This document shows positions 1 through 13,794 of a DNA stretch of 64,000 nt, piece by piece; the stretch's first letter is position 1, and each line of letters begins with the position of its first letter. Origin of the DNA: Liolophura sinensis (taxonomy: Eukaryota; Mollusca; Polyplacophora; Chitonida; Chitonidae). The notes under the pieces are model-generated. The model was not told the origin of the DNA. It saw nothing but the letters and a program-made list of their open reading frames with translations, and made no database searches. The DNA lies in NCBI RefSeq assembly GCF_032854445.1, contig NC_088301.1, forward strand, positions 4,141,703-4,205,702. The letters are read 5' to 3'. Made by a program: the position numbers and the translations under genes.

Positions 1-430
1 TGGTAACATGCACGAGAACCCGGTTATAAATTATCACGTCAGTTACAAAATTCAGTGGGAAATTTTGTCACAGAAAAACCATGTTGATGTAAAGAATAAG
101 GATGCTCAGAGTGCCCAGGAATCAGGGCAACTAGGAAAACAGCTTGCAAGGGTTCCTGAAAGCTGTTAATTAGCCAGTTTTAACTAGTTTAATACTTTCT
201 TTTTGATTAGCCGCCAAATCTTGCCAATTATTTAAGTCGAATAAATTAGAAAATACCAAGAAACTCGAGTTATTTTTGCTGGTAACATTGTTCTTCCTTT
301 TCTGTAACGGTATAATTTGTTACTTAACGGTTAAGATGGAAGGTGCTGTAATTCTTGGCCGTCGATAATTAAACATTTATATTTTACACCCTAGCCACGT
401 GACGTTTATAGGTGTACACACTGGCAAAAA
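1..430. repeat. Diverged direct repeat, copy 1 (with 1157-1540)
   Basis: Shares ordered blocks with 1157-1540: GTAACATGCACGAGAA, CCCAGGAATCAGGGCAACTA, TTTAATACTTTCTT, and TATTTTACACCCTA near the ends. The remainder to about 1150 shows nothing recognisable. Confidence 0.7.
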
Positions 431-1156
431 TCATCTCTACTGCGAAAAAAAAACGATATTAAATTTGTGAATATCGAGACTAATTGATATCAATGAATAA
501 CAACCCATTTATTCAGCAAGTTCGAGTTCAAGAACGAATATTCCAAGATTAAAAGGCAATTTGTTTCTTTCACCCATATTAGTCAGAGAGTGCCGCCTGG
601 ATGTGCCAGCACGCTGTACCATTGACCGACTCATTACCTACTCATTATGTCATTATGTTATACCGAAAGTATCGGAAGTAGCGTAAATAAGGTATCCAGG
701 TCAAGCTACCACGATAAAAACAGTCTATAACCATGGAATGTTATGCGAATGAGCCTTAGCTTATGTGTATTGAAAACTAACAGTGAAGCTCATTTTAATG
801 ATGTGTCATTGTAGAAATTTATACAATTTTGCTCTACCATTATGGTGTCGAGCTTGTGTGACACCTACAAAAACCATATAAAAGGTCTCAATCCCTCAAG
901 TCCTAAAGGTAAATATGTAATCTTTTGGATGCTTTGGTTTATTCGCCAGTGTGAAATACATCAGTATGTTGAATATATAAATATGGAATACTCCAGCGTG
1001 AGACTAAAGTCGTCAAGTCAGACATTCGTATGCCACCCGTAAACCATGAATCGGGTTTATAAATCCATGATCACAAGACCCATTCCCAAACAAGCTGAAC
1101 AGAAGTTGCCAGTGGAATATGTTACAAGTAATTAGGTAAATACTTAGTTAAGCCTG

Positions 1157-1540
1157 TAACATGCACGAGAATCCGGGTATGATTTCCAGATCGATCACAA
1201 AATTGTATATCTATATGAATATGGATGCTTACAGAGTTCCCAGGAATCAGGGCAACTAAGAAAACATATTACAAGGCGTCCCGAAAGCTAGTAATCAGCT
1301 ATTTATATCTGGTTTAATACTTTCTTGATTCGCAGCCAAACCTCGTCAGTTTTTTACGTCCAATGACCGAAAAATATCATGATCACGAGCTGTTGTTTGT
1401 TACATTGTCCTTCTTTTTCTTCAACATCATTTGTTCCTTTGCTTTTAATTGTGAAGCTGTTGTAAATCTTGTCTTTAGATAATTTGATGTATTTTACACC
1501 CTATTCAAATGAGGTTTATGGGATGGTGTAAATGTGTGAT
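1157..1540. repeat. Diverged direct repeat, copy 2 (with 1-430)
   Basis: Second copy, same orientation, offset about 1.15 kb. It ends in TATTTTACACCCTA followed by a GTTTATGGG-type stretch as in copy 1. Probably an old mobile element or local duplication. Confidence 0.7.
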
Positions 1541-4500
1541 AGGAAATAAAATAGGTGATCGCATTGGGAAAATTCGCTTCCTATATTCCAGTAAGTTATA
1601 AGTTGAATGCATGGTATTTGTGGCCAGTATATGGTTATGCAATTCAGCTAGCATTATATATATAAGAAAAAACAAAGGAAATGTTCTCAGATTTATACAT
1701 GGTTGTATTGTATATGTGATACACTATCCCTGATGATAACGAAAGTTCGAAACTGCAAATGGAATACAATGATGTAGAAACTGGAGGTTGCCTTTGTTTT
1801 TTTCTTATACCTTTTTTCTTATACCTTTTTTTATTCACCATCAGAACAATTAACATTATATACATACACCCCTCCACATTTTTGTTTCATTTTATAAGCT
1901 ATACATTTATGCTTTGCATTCATTGATAAATTTCTTTGTTAAATGCAGATATTTTACCCACGGAACTAACGCTTTGTTGGTACCTATTCCATTATTTTCT
2001 TTTCTGTTGTACTGAATTTTTCTAAATGAAACGTTTCTATGTGCATGATTTTTACTTCATCTTGTTAATCAGCTTGTTATTAATATATATGAAATAGAAG
2101 CCATATGATAAACTGTTCCGTGATTTACCAGGTTTCATATGATTCAATACATAACACTCCAGAAATATTTTTAATTTGATATTTGTTGTTCATTTTAGTA
2201 CAGTAAATGTCCAAAAATTCTCATTTTATAATGAAAACGCGCATATATGCCAGATTAGAATATCAGCCAACCAAGTTTAAAAAAGATTCATGAACCGTGA
2301 TTTTTTATACTTCATTTTTTGTTTAGGACATGTTTTCAACTCGGATAATGTTAAACTTGTAATGTGGAAAACGTTAGAGTGTTTCATCATACACTACCAT
2401 TCCATGCTGTTATGAAACTGTACATTGTATTGTAATATACATGTTTATTGTGAACATCATGCACCCTATTGTTTTCGTAGAAATTATAATTGTTGTTTTC
2501 AACAATCTCCGAGTACTGGGAGTAGAATATACTCACATTAACTCTTTAGGGGTATAAATTTGTCGGGCCTCTGAAATCACTGTTTATGCATCATCGAGAA
2601 TGGAAATGACGACCACAATGACGACACCATAAGTCGCGTAAGCCGCATGTGGTGCAAAAGTTCGTTTTGGCCATGGTTTTCCCTATATTCACATAAGTAC
2701 TACAGTCATTTTGCTAGTTCCGGTGCACCTACCACCAGGATAATAAAAAAATAATTTCTACCAGGTAAGCAGGTAAACATACTTATTGCTGTTTTTAGCA
2801 CAGCAACAGACATAACCATTTCCGAATTTGCTTTTCAATTCCCGGTCACGCAAAGTAAGCGATGAGGATTGATTATCAATGTATGCAAACTTTCAACTGT
2901 TAACATACTAAAATTAAGGAATGGGTATCTCTACAGTGTAATGAGGTATGATAATGATCGAGAAACAAATAGTATTTGTTACCGCAAGTATGCTTTTTTT
3001 CTGAGATGACTTGTGACAGCAGCATAACATGTCGTGAGCGAATCACAGCTGGGCAAACAGAAGCGGTGGAAAGCGTAAAATTTGGGGGTCTGAAGCAGAG
3101 GAACTGCTATCCAAGTCATATAGGCAAAGGTCCAGAGATTTCAGATTTCAGATAGCCAGAGATGTGTTTCGGACGATTTTTGCATATATATAGTATATAC
3201 TTTTATAGATTTGCCAGAACGCGTTAAGCAGTGGCTGTGTCAAACTGAAGCATGGAGAGGTACTGTCGTTTTACTTTTCATGTCACTTTTCGAGATATCT
3301 CGAATTAAATCATCGACGTCCTAAATTAAATCTGTAAATGATTTAAGATGACTTAAAATATATAAGTTTAAGATATCATAAATTAATTCCTGATATCATC
3401 CATTCACTTACTGATATATTGGTGCCTTAGGAAGATATCATGAAATCCTTTATACATATCAGAAAAAAAATTAAACACATCTAGAGCAGAATTAAAGATA
3501 TCAATAAGCACTGTAGGTTTTTTTCATCGTCAGATCATTTCTAGATGTCAGGTATTCATTTCAGCATATCACCATATCAATTCGTGATATCACAACTTCA
3601 TTTCAGGATATCATTAAAAATGGTGGACTATGAACATAAATGTCCTATGATTCGTAGTAAAGAACATTCCTATAGGCATGTGGCTGAATTGTATTCTATA
3701 CAAGTTGTTTGACAACAGGCTACAGATAGTTCTGAAATATAAGAATATTAAATTGGAAAATGCAGAAAAATCTAGAAATGCACAAAAATCTAGAAAAAAT
3801 GACACTCAAGTAAAGATTACTGATTACACAGGACGACTGAAATGGCGCCAAATGCCAATAGAACTGTACTAATATTCATTGTATTTGTAATAGGCTTTTA
3901 CAAATGCAGACAGTTGGTTGTTCTAGGGCTGTTTTCTTGCATTTTTGCATTGCCCACTAAAGTGAGGGAGGGAGTGTCTCAATTCCGCAGCCTGTATAAG
4001 GAAGAGACCCAGGTTTCTGCGAAATGATGTAAGATAAATTTTTCACATGGTATAACTCTTTAAACAGCAAATTGTTTCAAGCAGCTTACAACACAAATTA
4101 GACAACCCATTCCGAGTGTGTGAGGTTGAAATCTACGAGTGTGCACGAGATGGCGGGAAACGAGTGTCGGTTATTATGGATGGCCAACTCCGCTCTTTGC
4201 CAACAAGATTTAATAAACAGATCACATTAACAAAAATAATAAAATTTATTGCTCGCTCAATTTTAACACGTGCTTCGGTGGCGCACACTGAAGCAGAAGT
4301 ATCTCGGAACTGGTACAATCCGGAAACTGATAAACGACTGTATCGTAGTTGACCACATGTACCTATATGTTTGACGTTTCTGCTCTAAGCATGTATATAT
4401 TTGCTTCCCTTCGTTCACCATCTATTTACCGTGATATTTTCACGTGTAATTTATATTTTACCATGCACACATTGTAATGCTTGGTGGCCTTTTTTAATGC

Positions 4501-4900
4501 CAGAGGCGTTTATATCTACCTTTACCACTGAGGCACACAAAATAGTACATTACATTTTATTCCTGACTTTTCCTGAATGCTGTCTCTGAGGTTTTCATGT
4601 ATACAGATATGATGATGTTACTTTACTTCTGTTCCTTTACCGACACCCTGAAATCTGTTGTACTTGTGCTTGATGTTTTCAGAATTTGTGGTTTAACATT
4701 GTTATTATTTTATGGATATAAATTCTACTCGATGCACTATGGCGAGATGTGACATGAAGGGAGCAGTACACGGCGATTAACATATTGTGTACCATTCTTG
4801 AATGCCTTGGTGGTCCTGAACCTACTCATGTGTACGATTTTGATGCTTATTTATACGGTATTCTATTTATGTTATTATATACCTTTTCTATCAAAGGTTT
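1541..4900. other. No gene recognised
   Basis: AT-rich sequence with only short, featureless open frames. From about 3290 to 3620 there is a degenerate run of GATATC/GATATCAT words spaced roughly 25-40 bp apart, which looks like an eroded tandem repeat. Nothing else is supported. Confidence 0.5.
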
Positions 4901-4909
4901 GTGCAACAC

Positions 4910-5290
4910 AACGTCTAAAGGAGATGAAAACATAAAAATAATGCCAAAATCAGATGAAAGGGTTTGAAAACTTATTTCGAAATATGGTCTTTAATATTGT
5001 TTTCGATTTTTTCTTTCTAGAGAAAATGGTATTTGAAAATATTTTTGTGTGGGGGTTTCTGGGGCCACCTCTTTGTACATATCGTCTTTGCGTAATAATG
5101 TTCATAATAAGAATGTGATTTATGTCTATTTGAATGTAAATTTCTTGTTTATATCCAAACACATGCATTTTACGAAGATATTACGAAAATATATGATCAA
5201 AATCCAGGTTGAACACATTTATTAGATCAAATTCTGGTGCAAATAAGTTTCTTAAACATGTGTTAAATCCTCACTGATGACATTATTACC
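4910..5290. repeat. Dispersed repeat, copy 1 (others near 8795 and 20765)
   Basis: Shares words and order with 8795-9010 (GAAAACATAAAAATAATG, then AAATATGGTCTT) and with 20765-20990 (CACCTCTTG/TTGTATATATCGT, then ATATGATCAAAATCCA and GAACACATTT). No coding capacity; likely a non-autonomous element. Confidence 0.6.
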
Positions 5291-7756
5291 CAAAGGCTAT
5301 ATATACCAACAGGTTGTCCCTATTAACCATTTTTTTAAAGAAAAATCGAAAAAAACATTAAAGATCACATTTACAACTAACTTTCTGAACTTGATATAAT
5401 ATTATGTTTTCCCTTCCTTTAACAAATACGCCATTCAAAATACAGATAAAAACGGTTATTTTATGTTGAGGCAGGAAACTGGTAAAGATGTGCAGATTTA
5501 TACCTCTACTGTTGCCACAACAACCATTTATTTGCTTCACCTTCCCTACTCTCCTGTCGTCAACCGTTTAGATTTGCTTAATTAAAAGACTTGTGCCCGG
5601 CTAAATCTTAATGTTTGAGAAAGTAAAATATGGTTTTGGATGCACAGGTCATATATTAAACCATGTTAATGTTACCGTTAAGTTCAATATACACATATAC
5701 TTATGAAAATACAATATGTTTACCGGGTCGGCGTTTGATCTGCGCTTGTGTTAGAGTACATTTATCCACATCGATCTTTCTGGATGCTCACGGTCAATGT
5801 ATACGCTTTCTCTTTATAGTAAATAGATCGTCCCTTCGAGAATCAGCTACTATATTAAACATGTTTACTATATTGTTATTTCTTTCCTTCGAAACTAGGG
5901 GATTATAATATATTGTTCGAGGATATACACAGTCCCGCTAGCAAGGCTTAATTTGCAGTCTAACTCGTCAGTTTCACCTGTCGGGGAAGTCCATTTTGCG
6001 ATGTTGGGCATTTTTGTTATCTGACAGCTCTTGAGCATTCGCACCAGTTGACGCTGTCATTAAAGCTCTGCTTTTACTGTGCGATAACACATCGAGAGAA
6101 TGTTTCATCGCCCACTATCTTTGTGTTTGAGACTTTTGTTCTGAGCTTATATTGCTCTTCGTCTTTATGTGCTGTGACGTAGATTGACCCCAATTGACCC
6201 CAGGTGGCTTTTCTCTAGAGATCCCTTTGTGTCAAATATAATTAACGACGTACAGCACAGAGGGTCAAGGTCAGAGGACTTTGGACAGCTACCAAGGGAA
6301 GATTGTGACTCGCATTCATTAGTCGGTGTATTATGCTTACGACTGATTGCCACCCGAATGCCAGTGTTATCCGTCACTTGAGGAATTCAGGAGGAGATGT
6401 GGATTTACCTATTTCAGTAGACTGAGACTTGCCATGTAGTCAGTGTCTTTTGAACGGAATTGTGACTGCTGCAATTTCCGTAAGAAACGGTTCATCTTGT
6501 TGTTTATTTACATTATTGTGTACAGGGGCCTACTATGTATTTGTTGTACTATTTAGTTTCAGTTATTCAATTCTAAGTATTGAATTTATGTAAGCGTGTT
6601 TGTGTTTCTTGTGTTAGGGTTATCATTGTCTGGGAGTTGAACAAACCATTTCTTTTCACTTTCACTAGTGAGAATTCCAGATTAAAACGGGATTCATGGA
6701 GTTACCAGGCACGTCAGAGTAAAATCGTTGAGGTCATTTACGTCTGTTTTCCTCTTCCGAAATAACCGCAATATTCTTTGTTGTCTTTTCGTTAAAGTGA
6801 AATGCTACAAGGTGAGATATGTACACGCCATATCAAGGACCTTACGGTGTACTGTTGTCCAAGTAAGGATAATGTACAATGTCAAAATTGAAACTATACC
6901 TCTTGTCGTAGTATGCGAATGAGGAAACCGTTTTTGGGGTTAGTTCAAATATATGTACAGTTGCACAAGAGTACCTTTTCCAAAAATTTTTGAGATAATA
7001 GCCCTTAAACATCACACTTCGAGTAACGTTTTTATTAAATTTCGTATTTTCAGTGAGCTGTCATAGGTCAGGTGAAGTATATAGGATATTCATTTTACCC
7101 GGTTAATACATTTTGGTTCATGGTCATTTGTGCAAGAAAGCCTGACCACTTCAGAGTTTTAAGAGTGGAGATTTCATACATACAATTGCTATATCAAAAC
7201 TAGAAACAGTAAATTGGGAACTTTGGGAAGAATGTGTTAAACAGTCGCTTAATCGGATTTTACATGGTTTTCTTTGAATACCTTGATTCGCCCTATGATA
7301 TAAATGAGACACCGGAATGAAAATTGGCCTTAGTGCTGAGAAACCGTTTAGTGACTCGCCCTGTTAGTCACGAGCATACCGTCTCATCAGGCTTTTATTC
7401 ATGGTCTAATAAGAATTTTATCTGGCACACATACGAGAAAATACGAAGAGCTCATTATCACATTCTCGCTAGCAACTCACACGCATTCAGCACCACAGCT
7501 TAAGCAGAGTAAAGAAATGTCAGTTGAAATTTAGAAAACCCCACGGTCTAAAATCACATATAATACACAATCATATGAAAGCAGTCTAAAGGGATCAAAT
7601 CCCGGGGATGCTTAATCCACGATCAGAGCCTTGGTTTTATAGACTATAGCAAAGAGAGTAAAACCGGAGCAGTGGCAACAGTGTGGTAGGTGACATATGG
7701 TCAAGTAACCAGTGAAATCTGGCCTGCTGTTGATTTTACCGCATTCGGGGTGGGGT
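5291..7756. other. No gene recognised
   Basis: Only short open frames without recognisable domains. A small direct repeat ATTGACCCC occurs at 6183 and 6193. Nothing else is supported. Confidence 0.5.
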
Positions 7757-8187
7757 ATGGAAGCCGATAGCGGCCATGCCCGCTTTCGATCTATCTACTG
7801 ATTATTTAGACAAGGCAACAACTGCGAAATGACGATACAACGAAACGACGAGGCAAAAGTGCTAGGCAAAACTACGATTGGACGAAAACAACGAGGTTTG
7901 GTGGAATTTCGCAGATTCGTTTTTTTTATAGGAAGGAAAACTCGAAAGTACACAAGGACGAAACAAAACTGCGAAAGGCCGAGGCGAAATGCAAAAGGGC
8001 GAGGGGGCAAAACCTCGTTGTTTTGTTTCCCACTTTTGTATTTTCTCCTTGCCCTTTCGTACTTTTGTGTCGTCCTTTCGTAGTTTTGGCTCACACTTTT
8101 GCCTCGTCCTTTCGTTGTTTCCTTTCGCAGTTATTTTCAGGTCTACATAATCAGTAGAAAGCACGCATGGCCGCTATCGGCTTCCAT
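7757..8187. mobile_element. Fold-back (long inverted repeat) element
   Basis: The outer 22 bases (7757-7778, ATGGAAGCCGATAGCGGCCA...) are the exact reverse complement of 8166-8187. Pairing continues imperfectly inward through CTACTGATTAT, AACTGCGAAA, ACGAGGCAAAAGTG and AACAACGAGGTTT, giving arms of about 150 bp around a centre near 7910-8000. The arms are rich in ACGAAA/TTTCGT words. Antisense open frames inside are by-products of the palindrome. No transposase is present and target-site repeats are unclear. Confidence 0.75.
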
Positions 8188-8794
8188 GGTTAGGGCTTTT
8201 CGAACTCTTGTATTATCGAAGACAATTGTGTGTAATTCACCACCGTCAATGTTTAATATGTTAAGAGAACTGCTGTGTGAGGGGAGATAACTCAACTGCT
8301 CATCAATTTTCACGTACTCGTCAATGCTGTAACAACACGGTGGCTCAGATCTGTTATGGCTAATACAGGTGAAAATAAAAAATTTAGAATAGGTAAGTTG
8401 AGTAATTCTACACTATCATAAAGCTCGGCATACACGAGAGCTTAAGAACCAACTCAACTGGATTGTCGAATCGGGTTCCTAGCGCTCGTGTATGCTAAAT
8501 AACGACTCAAATGAGGTTGTGCTCCAGTTGTTACCGGTTTGCCAGTGAATACAAAGTCGTATGGCCATGATGTGTATCCAGGGCTTAAAAGACTACAGCA
8601 TACAAATAAAACCAATTTAGCAACGACGGCAGTGTAAAATTAGGAAATAGGTCACGCGTGACCAGTGAAATATGGACTCTTCTCAATTTAAGTCAGAATT
8701 TTATTCTGTTAATTCAATTGTTTAAAAAGAAACAACTTATACTCCCCTATATAACAGCTTGGTTTAAGCAAGCCTAATTCTTGTTCTGCTTAAA

Positions 8795-9010
8795 AGTGGA
8801 AAACATAAAAATAATGCAAAATTTTTTGTAAATATGGTCTTCCACACTTTTTCGATGTTTCTTGAAGGAGAAAAGGGCATTTGGAAATAGTTTTTGTTTG
8901 ATAGGTGTTTGGGAATATCTCTTGGAATATGCCATTTTTGCACAATCATGTTCTAAATAAGAACGTAACGCATGTGAAATAAAATTTATTCGGGCTTGAA
9001 TTTAGTTTTT
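8795..9010. repeat. Dispersed repeat, copy 2
   Basis: Diverged copy of the 4910-5290 family, sharing AAACATAAAAATAATG and AAATATGGTCTT. The flanks (8188-8794 and 9010-9527) hold nothing recognisable. Confidence 0.5.
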
Positions 9011-9527
9011 CTCATGACAAATGTGCTTAACTTGATTTTAATCATATTTATGTTTTGAAGGCTTTCCATCAAACACCTTTACTCTGTTTCAGTTTCACAA
9101 TGAATACATAAATATGGACAGAGCGTTCAGAATCTCTGGCGCTCTGCTTCATGACTGTGTCTAATTCCCCATAAACCGGGACTAGGAGTCATGTATCCAT
9201 TGTGTTGAAATCCAATATCATTGAAAACTATTGACTAAAACTCTTTCCATGATTCCATCCTATTTTCGTACTTCATATATTTTTTCAGTTCTTAGTAGTT
9301 TGTGTTAACGTCGTTTTGGGAATTGGCCTCGCGATTGTTGACCTGGAACGTCCATCTTGGTTGACGGCTATACGGGTAAACGAATGGCTCTTTCTACACA
9401 TAGATTCATATCAACTATTACAGAGGAAGATACGTGAAAAGTACCATATCAGCTATTAAGGGGAAGAACAGTGGATGCCAGCTTGAAAAAAAATTCCTAG
9501 TGCTGACAAACACGGACATTGTAACCA

Positions 9528-9690
9528 TCAGAAATCAAATATGCGTACGAACGAAGATCTTCCAGCAACCTGCTGTGGTATTCTCCCACCATTATGCTGG
9601 CCGCCGTTGTATAAGCGAAATATTCTAAGTACATGGCATAAATCACCTATCAAATAAATAAAGGAAATAAATAAATCAATCAAATGTGAT
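9528..9690 (-). mobile_element. SINE-like dispersed repeat (TTTATTTGATTGGTG family), minus orientation
   Basis: Minus strand begins with an A/T-rich tail of TTTATT units, then GGTGATTTATGCC, a TTCGCTTATACAACGGCGGCC-type block, and ends near GGTTGCTGGAAG. The same order is seen at 22925, 25965, 29875, 34960 and 52600. The sequence after it to 10330 shows nothing recognisable. Confidence 0.65.
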
Positions 9691-10329
9691 GTGAAAAGGA
9701 AAATGTGCACATATTATCTTAAACACTGAACATTTACAATCATCATTTACCGGTTACGTTTCACAAATCCTTTATATACTGTACTATTCTTTCAGTAATT
9801 CGTACATCTAGCACAATACATGTATTGAGTTTACGTACAAAAAGTGTGTTTTTGAGACGGTTTCTGGTGATTATAGCCAACTGTTTAGAAATGACCTTTT
9901 ACTGCCTTTGATTTATGGAGAATTACAGTTCTGCCATACATTTATAATGTACCGGTAACAGTATAAATGGATGGTCTTCAAAAGGTCAGGTTAATGTTAT
10001 TTCCAGTATGAATGCGTGGGAAAATACTCAGTAAAACTAACAACTAAAAGCACGATGGTTTAAGGTCAACTGGTCCGCTATAATAATGAGATGTTTCTGA
10101 TGGGAAAGAAAATGACTAAAAAGTAGAGCGTGAAGTTACTGTACGACACTGTTCAGTCTTTTCCATGAATGGTTAACGTAAAATACAGTATTACGATGTC
10201 AGATATGTGCATACCTACCTTCAATAGTGATTCTTTTATTATATAAAAGCTTAGACAAAAAATTTAATTCCTCTAACTGGCACGAAGAATCATCAGCTTG
10301 GTAACGATTCATGTCGATTTTTTGTCTCA

Positions 10330-11822
10330 ATGTACGGTCGAGGACTACAACTGTAACGTAGCTCTCGTGTATTAAAGGAGAACAGTGGTCACTCCATCTC
10401 TGCCTACATGTAAGGTCGCGGACTACAACTGGTAACTGAGTATTCGTGTATTAAAGGAGAACAGTGGTCACTCCATCTCTGCCTACATGTAAGGTCGCTG
10501 ACAACAACTGGTAACTGAGTATTCGTGTATTATAGGAGAACAGTGGTCACTCCATCTCTGCCTACATGTAAGGTCGCGGACTACAACTGGTAACTGAGTA
10601 TTCGTGTATTATAGGAGAACAGCGATCACTCCATCTGTGCCTACATGTAAGGTCGCTGACAACAACTGGTAACTGAGTATTCGTGTATTACAGGAGAACA
10701 GTGGTCACTCCATCTCTGCCTACATGTAAGGTCGCTGAATACAACTGGTAACTGAGTATTCGTGTATTACAGGAGAACAGTGCTCACTCAATCTCTGCCT
10801 ACATGTAAGGTCGCTGACTACAACTGGTAACTGAGTATTCGTGTATTATAGCAGAACAGTGGTCACTCCATCTCTGCCTACATGTAAGGTCGAAGACTAC
10901 AACTGGTAACTGAGTATTCGTGTATTATAGGAGAACAGTGGTCACTCCATCTGTGCCTACATGTAAGGTCGCTGACAACAACTGGTAACTGAGTATTCGT
11001 GTATTACAGGAGAACAGTGATCACTCCATCTTTACCTACATGTAAGGTCGCGGACCACAACTGGTAACTGAGTATTCGTGTATTATAGGAGAACAGTGGT
11101 CACTCCATCTCTGCCTACATGTAAGGTTGCTGACAACAACTGGTAACTGAGTATTCGTGTATTACAGGAGAACAGTGGTCACTCCATCTCTGCCTTCATG
11201 TAAGGTCGCTGACATCAACTGGTAACTGAGTATTCGTGTATTACAGGAGAACAGTGGTCACTCCATCTCTGCCGACATGCAAGGTCGCTGACAACAACTG
11301 GCAACTGAGTATTCGTGTATTACAGGAGAACAGTGGTCACTCCATCTCTGCCTACATGTAAGGTCGCGGTCTACAACTGGTAACTGAGTATTCGTGTATT
11401 ACAGGAGAACAATGGTCAATCCATCTCTGCCTACATGTAAGGTTGCTGACTACAACTGGTAACTGAGTATTCGTGTATTACAGGAGAACAGTGGTCACTC
11501 CATCTCTGCCTACATGTAAGGTCGCGGACCTCAACTGGTAACTGAGTATTCGTGTATTACAGGAGAACAGTGGTCACTCCATCTCTGCCTACATGTAAGG
11601 TCGCTGAATACAACTGGTAACTGAGTATTCGTGTATTACAGGAGAACAGTGGTCACTCCATCTGTGCTTACATGTAAGGTCGCGGACTACAACTGGTAAC
11701 TGAGTATTCGTGTATTACAGGAGAACAGTGGTCACTCCATCTGTGCCTACATGTAAGGTCGCGGACTACAACTGGTAACTGAGTATTCGTGTATTACAGG
11801 AGAACAGTGGTCACTCCTGCTC
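10330..11822. repeat. 79-bp minisatellite, about 18 copies
   Basis: The unit contains GGAGAACAGTGGTCACTCC, CTACATGTAAGGTCGC and AACTGGTAACTGAGTATTCG; CCTACATGTAAGG recurs at 10403, 10482 and every 79 bp onward. Copies are very similar, varying mostly at CTCTGCC/CTGTGCC and the GACTACAACT/GACAACAACT site. A single diverged unit at 15520-15565 in the other segmental copy may be the ancestor. Confidence 0.92.
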
Positions 11823-12984
11823 TGCCTGTTCGTATGTTCGCGGATTAACAATGGTCATTCCTGCTTTAACCTGAGTCATCACCGACACGATGCAGTCTCC
11901 GTTACATCATCTTAGTTTATACGTATTTCTTAACAAAAAATATTTCACAAACCCACAAAACTCTTTCCTAACCTGTTCAATAGTATTTATTGTCAATTTC
12001 TTATATTATAGGGACTAACTCCGTGTGATAAAAAACGTACTCAAGTTTCATTACAAAAGTTTTCACAAATTCGAAAATTCATGTTCACTGTATTAGTGGC
12101 CCACGCGGGACCCGTCTTGAAATCATTTGGATTATTGGGATCTAATACCCTAGCAGGACATATCTAACATCAATGAGGAACGTATGATGCAACTTTTGAG
12201 GTTATGCGCTGTGTTACCAGTCACGTGATTTACTGGCCATTTTGAAATTTATTTATGAGCTAAACATCTTCTTCTCCAAAACGGCTAAACCTATCGAGAT
12301 AAGATTTTCGTCTTTCATCCTCGGCAATCAGCAGAAGATCAAAGCTGCCTATTATCTATGTTAGTCTTCAGTAAATGATCAATTGTAAATGATGCCTGGC
12401 AGTCAAGGGTTCAAATCCAGAACATTCGTTTCCATTTTTTTTCGTGTTTTTTCCCATTATCATGAACTTCATAGACATCAGGCTACCAGAACTGGTAAAA
12501 GGATAGTAGAGTGGACCTCGGCAACGCTGTTGGATAAGAGCTTTAATTTATTTATTTGATTTTTCTTTAACGCCAACAGGCATTGTTCACTTATGCACTG
12601 GTTAGAGGAAACCGGAATATCCGGAGCACTGACATTCGGCAAGTTACAGACGAACTTTCCCACATGTGATGTACAGAAAAGCACACCATACTGATGGAAG
12701 ACAAGTGATCTTTAGCGAACGTTAGACCTTGCATTTTCGAAATAAGGCATTATCTTGCACACAATAATGCAGCATTGTACTATGTCATAGTCAGGAGTAT
12801 TAAATGGAAAGCGATGACGTGAACATCAACAACACAGTATTTTCTGTGGAATCAGCCAGTGACTAGAGAATGTTAAAGTAAACACCTCATAACAATAATA
12901 TAATACTGACATACAGCGAGCAAACTGGCTTCATTTTTCGGAACAACACTACATGTACTTGTGTTTCACATTAAAGTGATCAGT

Positions 12985-13150
12985 GAACCTAACCTTGTAT
13001 ACAATGCAGTTTAAACATGCAGTGCAGTTAAGGTTTGCAATAGAAATTAGGCATGCAGTACAGTTTAGGTCTGCAGCAGAGTTTAGATGTGCAGTGCAAT
13101 TTAGGTTCAGTACAGTTTATGTGTGCAGTACGTGCACATTACACATGGAG
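12985..13150. repeat. Short version of the CAGTTTAGGT array
   Basis: Degenerate copies of CAGTTTAGGT/GTGCAGTGCAATTTAGG words. This is the counterpart, in the left segmental copy, of the long 69-bp array at 16205-16770. Confidence 0.75.
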
Positions 13151-13794
13151 TTCAGAGTAGGTCCATGATATATGACGTCATTATCTCTCTGGATACTGCA
13201 TGAGTGACAGCCAAGATTGATGATACATCTCGTATTGGCATTTCTGGATTGTCTTGCGTGGAATTTTTGATGTTAGGTGGTGTGATTTTTTCTAGAACAT
13301 TCTCGGTAGTATCTATATAGCAGGGCTACCTATAATGCAAATGAGGCAGTGAAATGCAAACTAATTACACGAGTGCCGAAGAAAACCTCTTGATTTCCTG
13401 GAAGTGAATTTATTTCTTATGTGTCTTGATATTAAGGTCACAGAGCCGTCAGTTTCAGGGGTGGAAGAAGGGAGACTGACTGGAGTAAGTATATGTATGT
13501 ATGGTTGGGGTTTTACGTGGTACTTAGCAAGTTTTCAGTCATGTGACAACGATGTGTGTGCGTCTGTCCGGAGTAAATCACTGACCTAAGGCAAATAACT
13601 TCTCTATATGTGAGTGACGGAGTTTGACTAGCAGATGGATATGAATGTCATATTCTTGATAGCAAGTGATCTCCAACGGACTTAAATGAGATCAGCTAGA
13701 CGGCCCTGCCGCCGCTGAGGACAGTTTAGTGTCCACAGGATTTCGAAAAGAGAAGAGGAAGTAGAATCTAGGAAATACCTTGTCCAAGTCTGGG

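Noticed and set aside
7795-8164. Overlapping ~100-codon frames on both strands
   Set aside because: Products of the fold-back palindrome; no domain and symmetrical composition.
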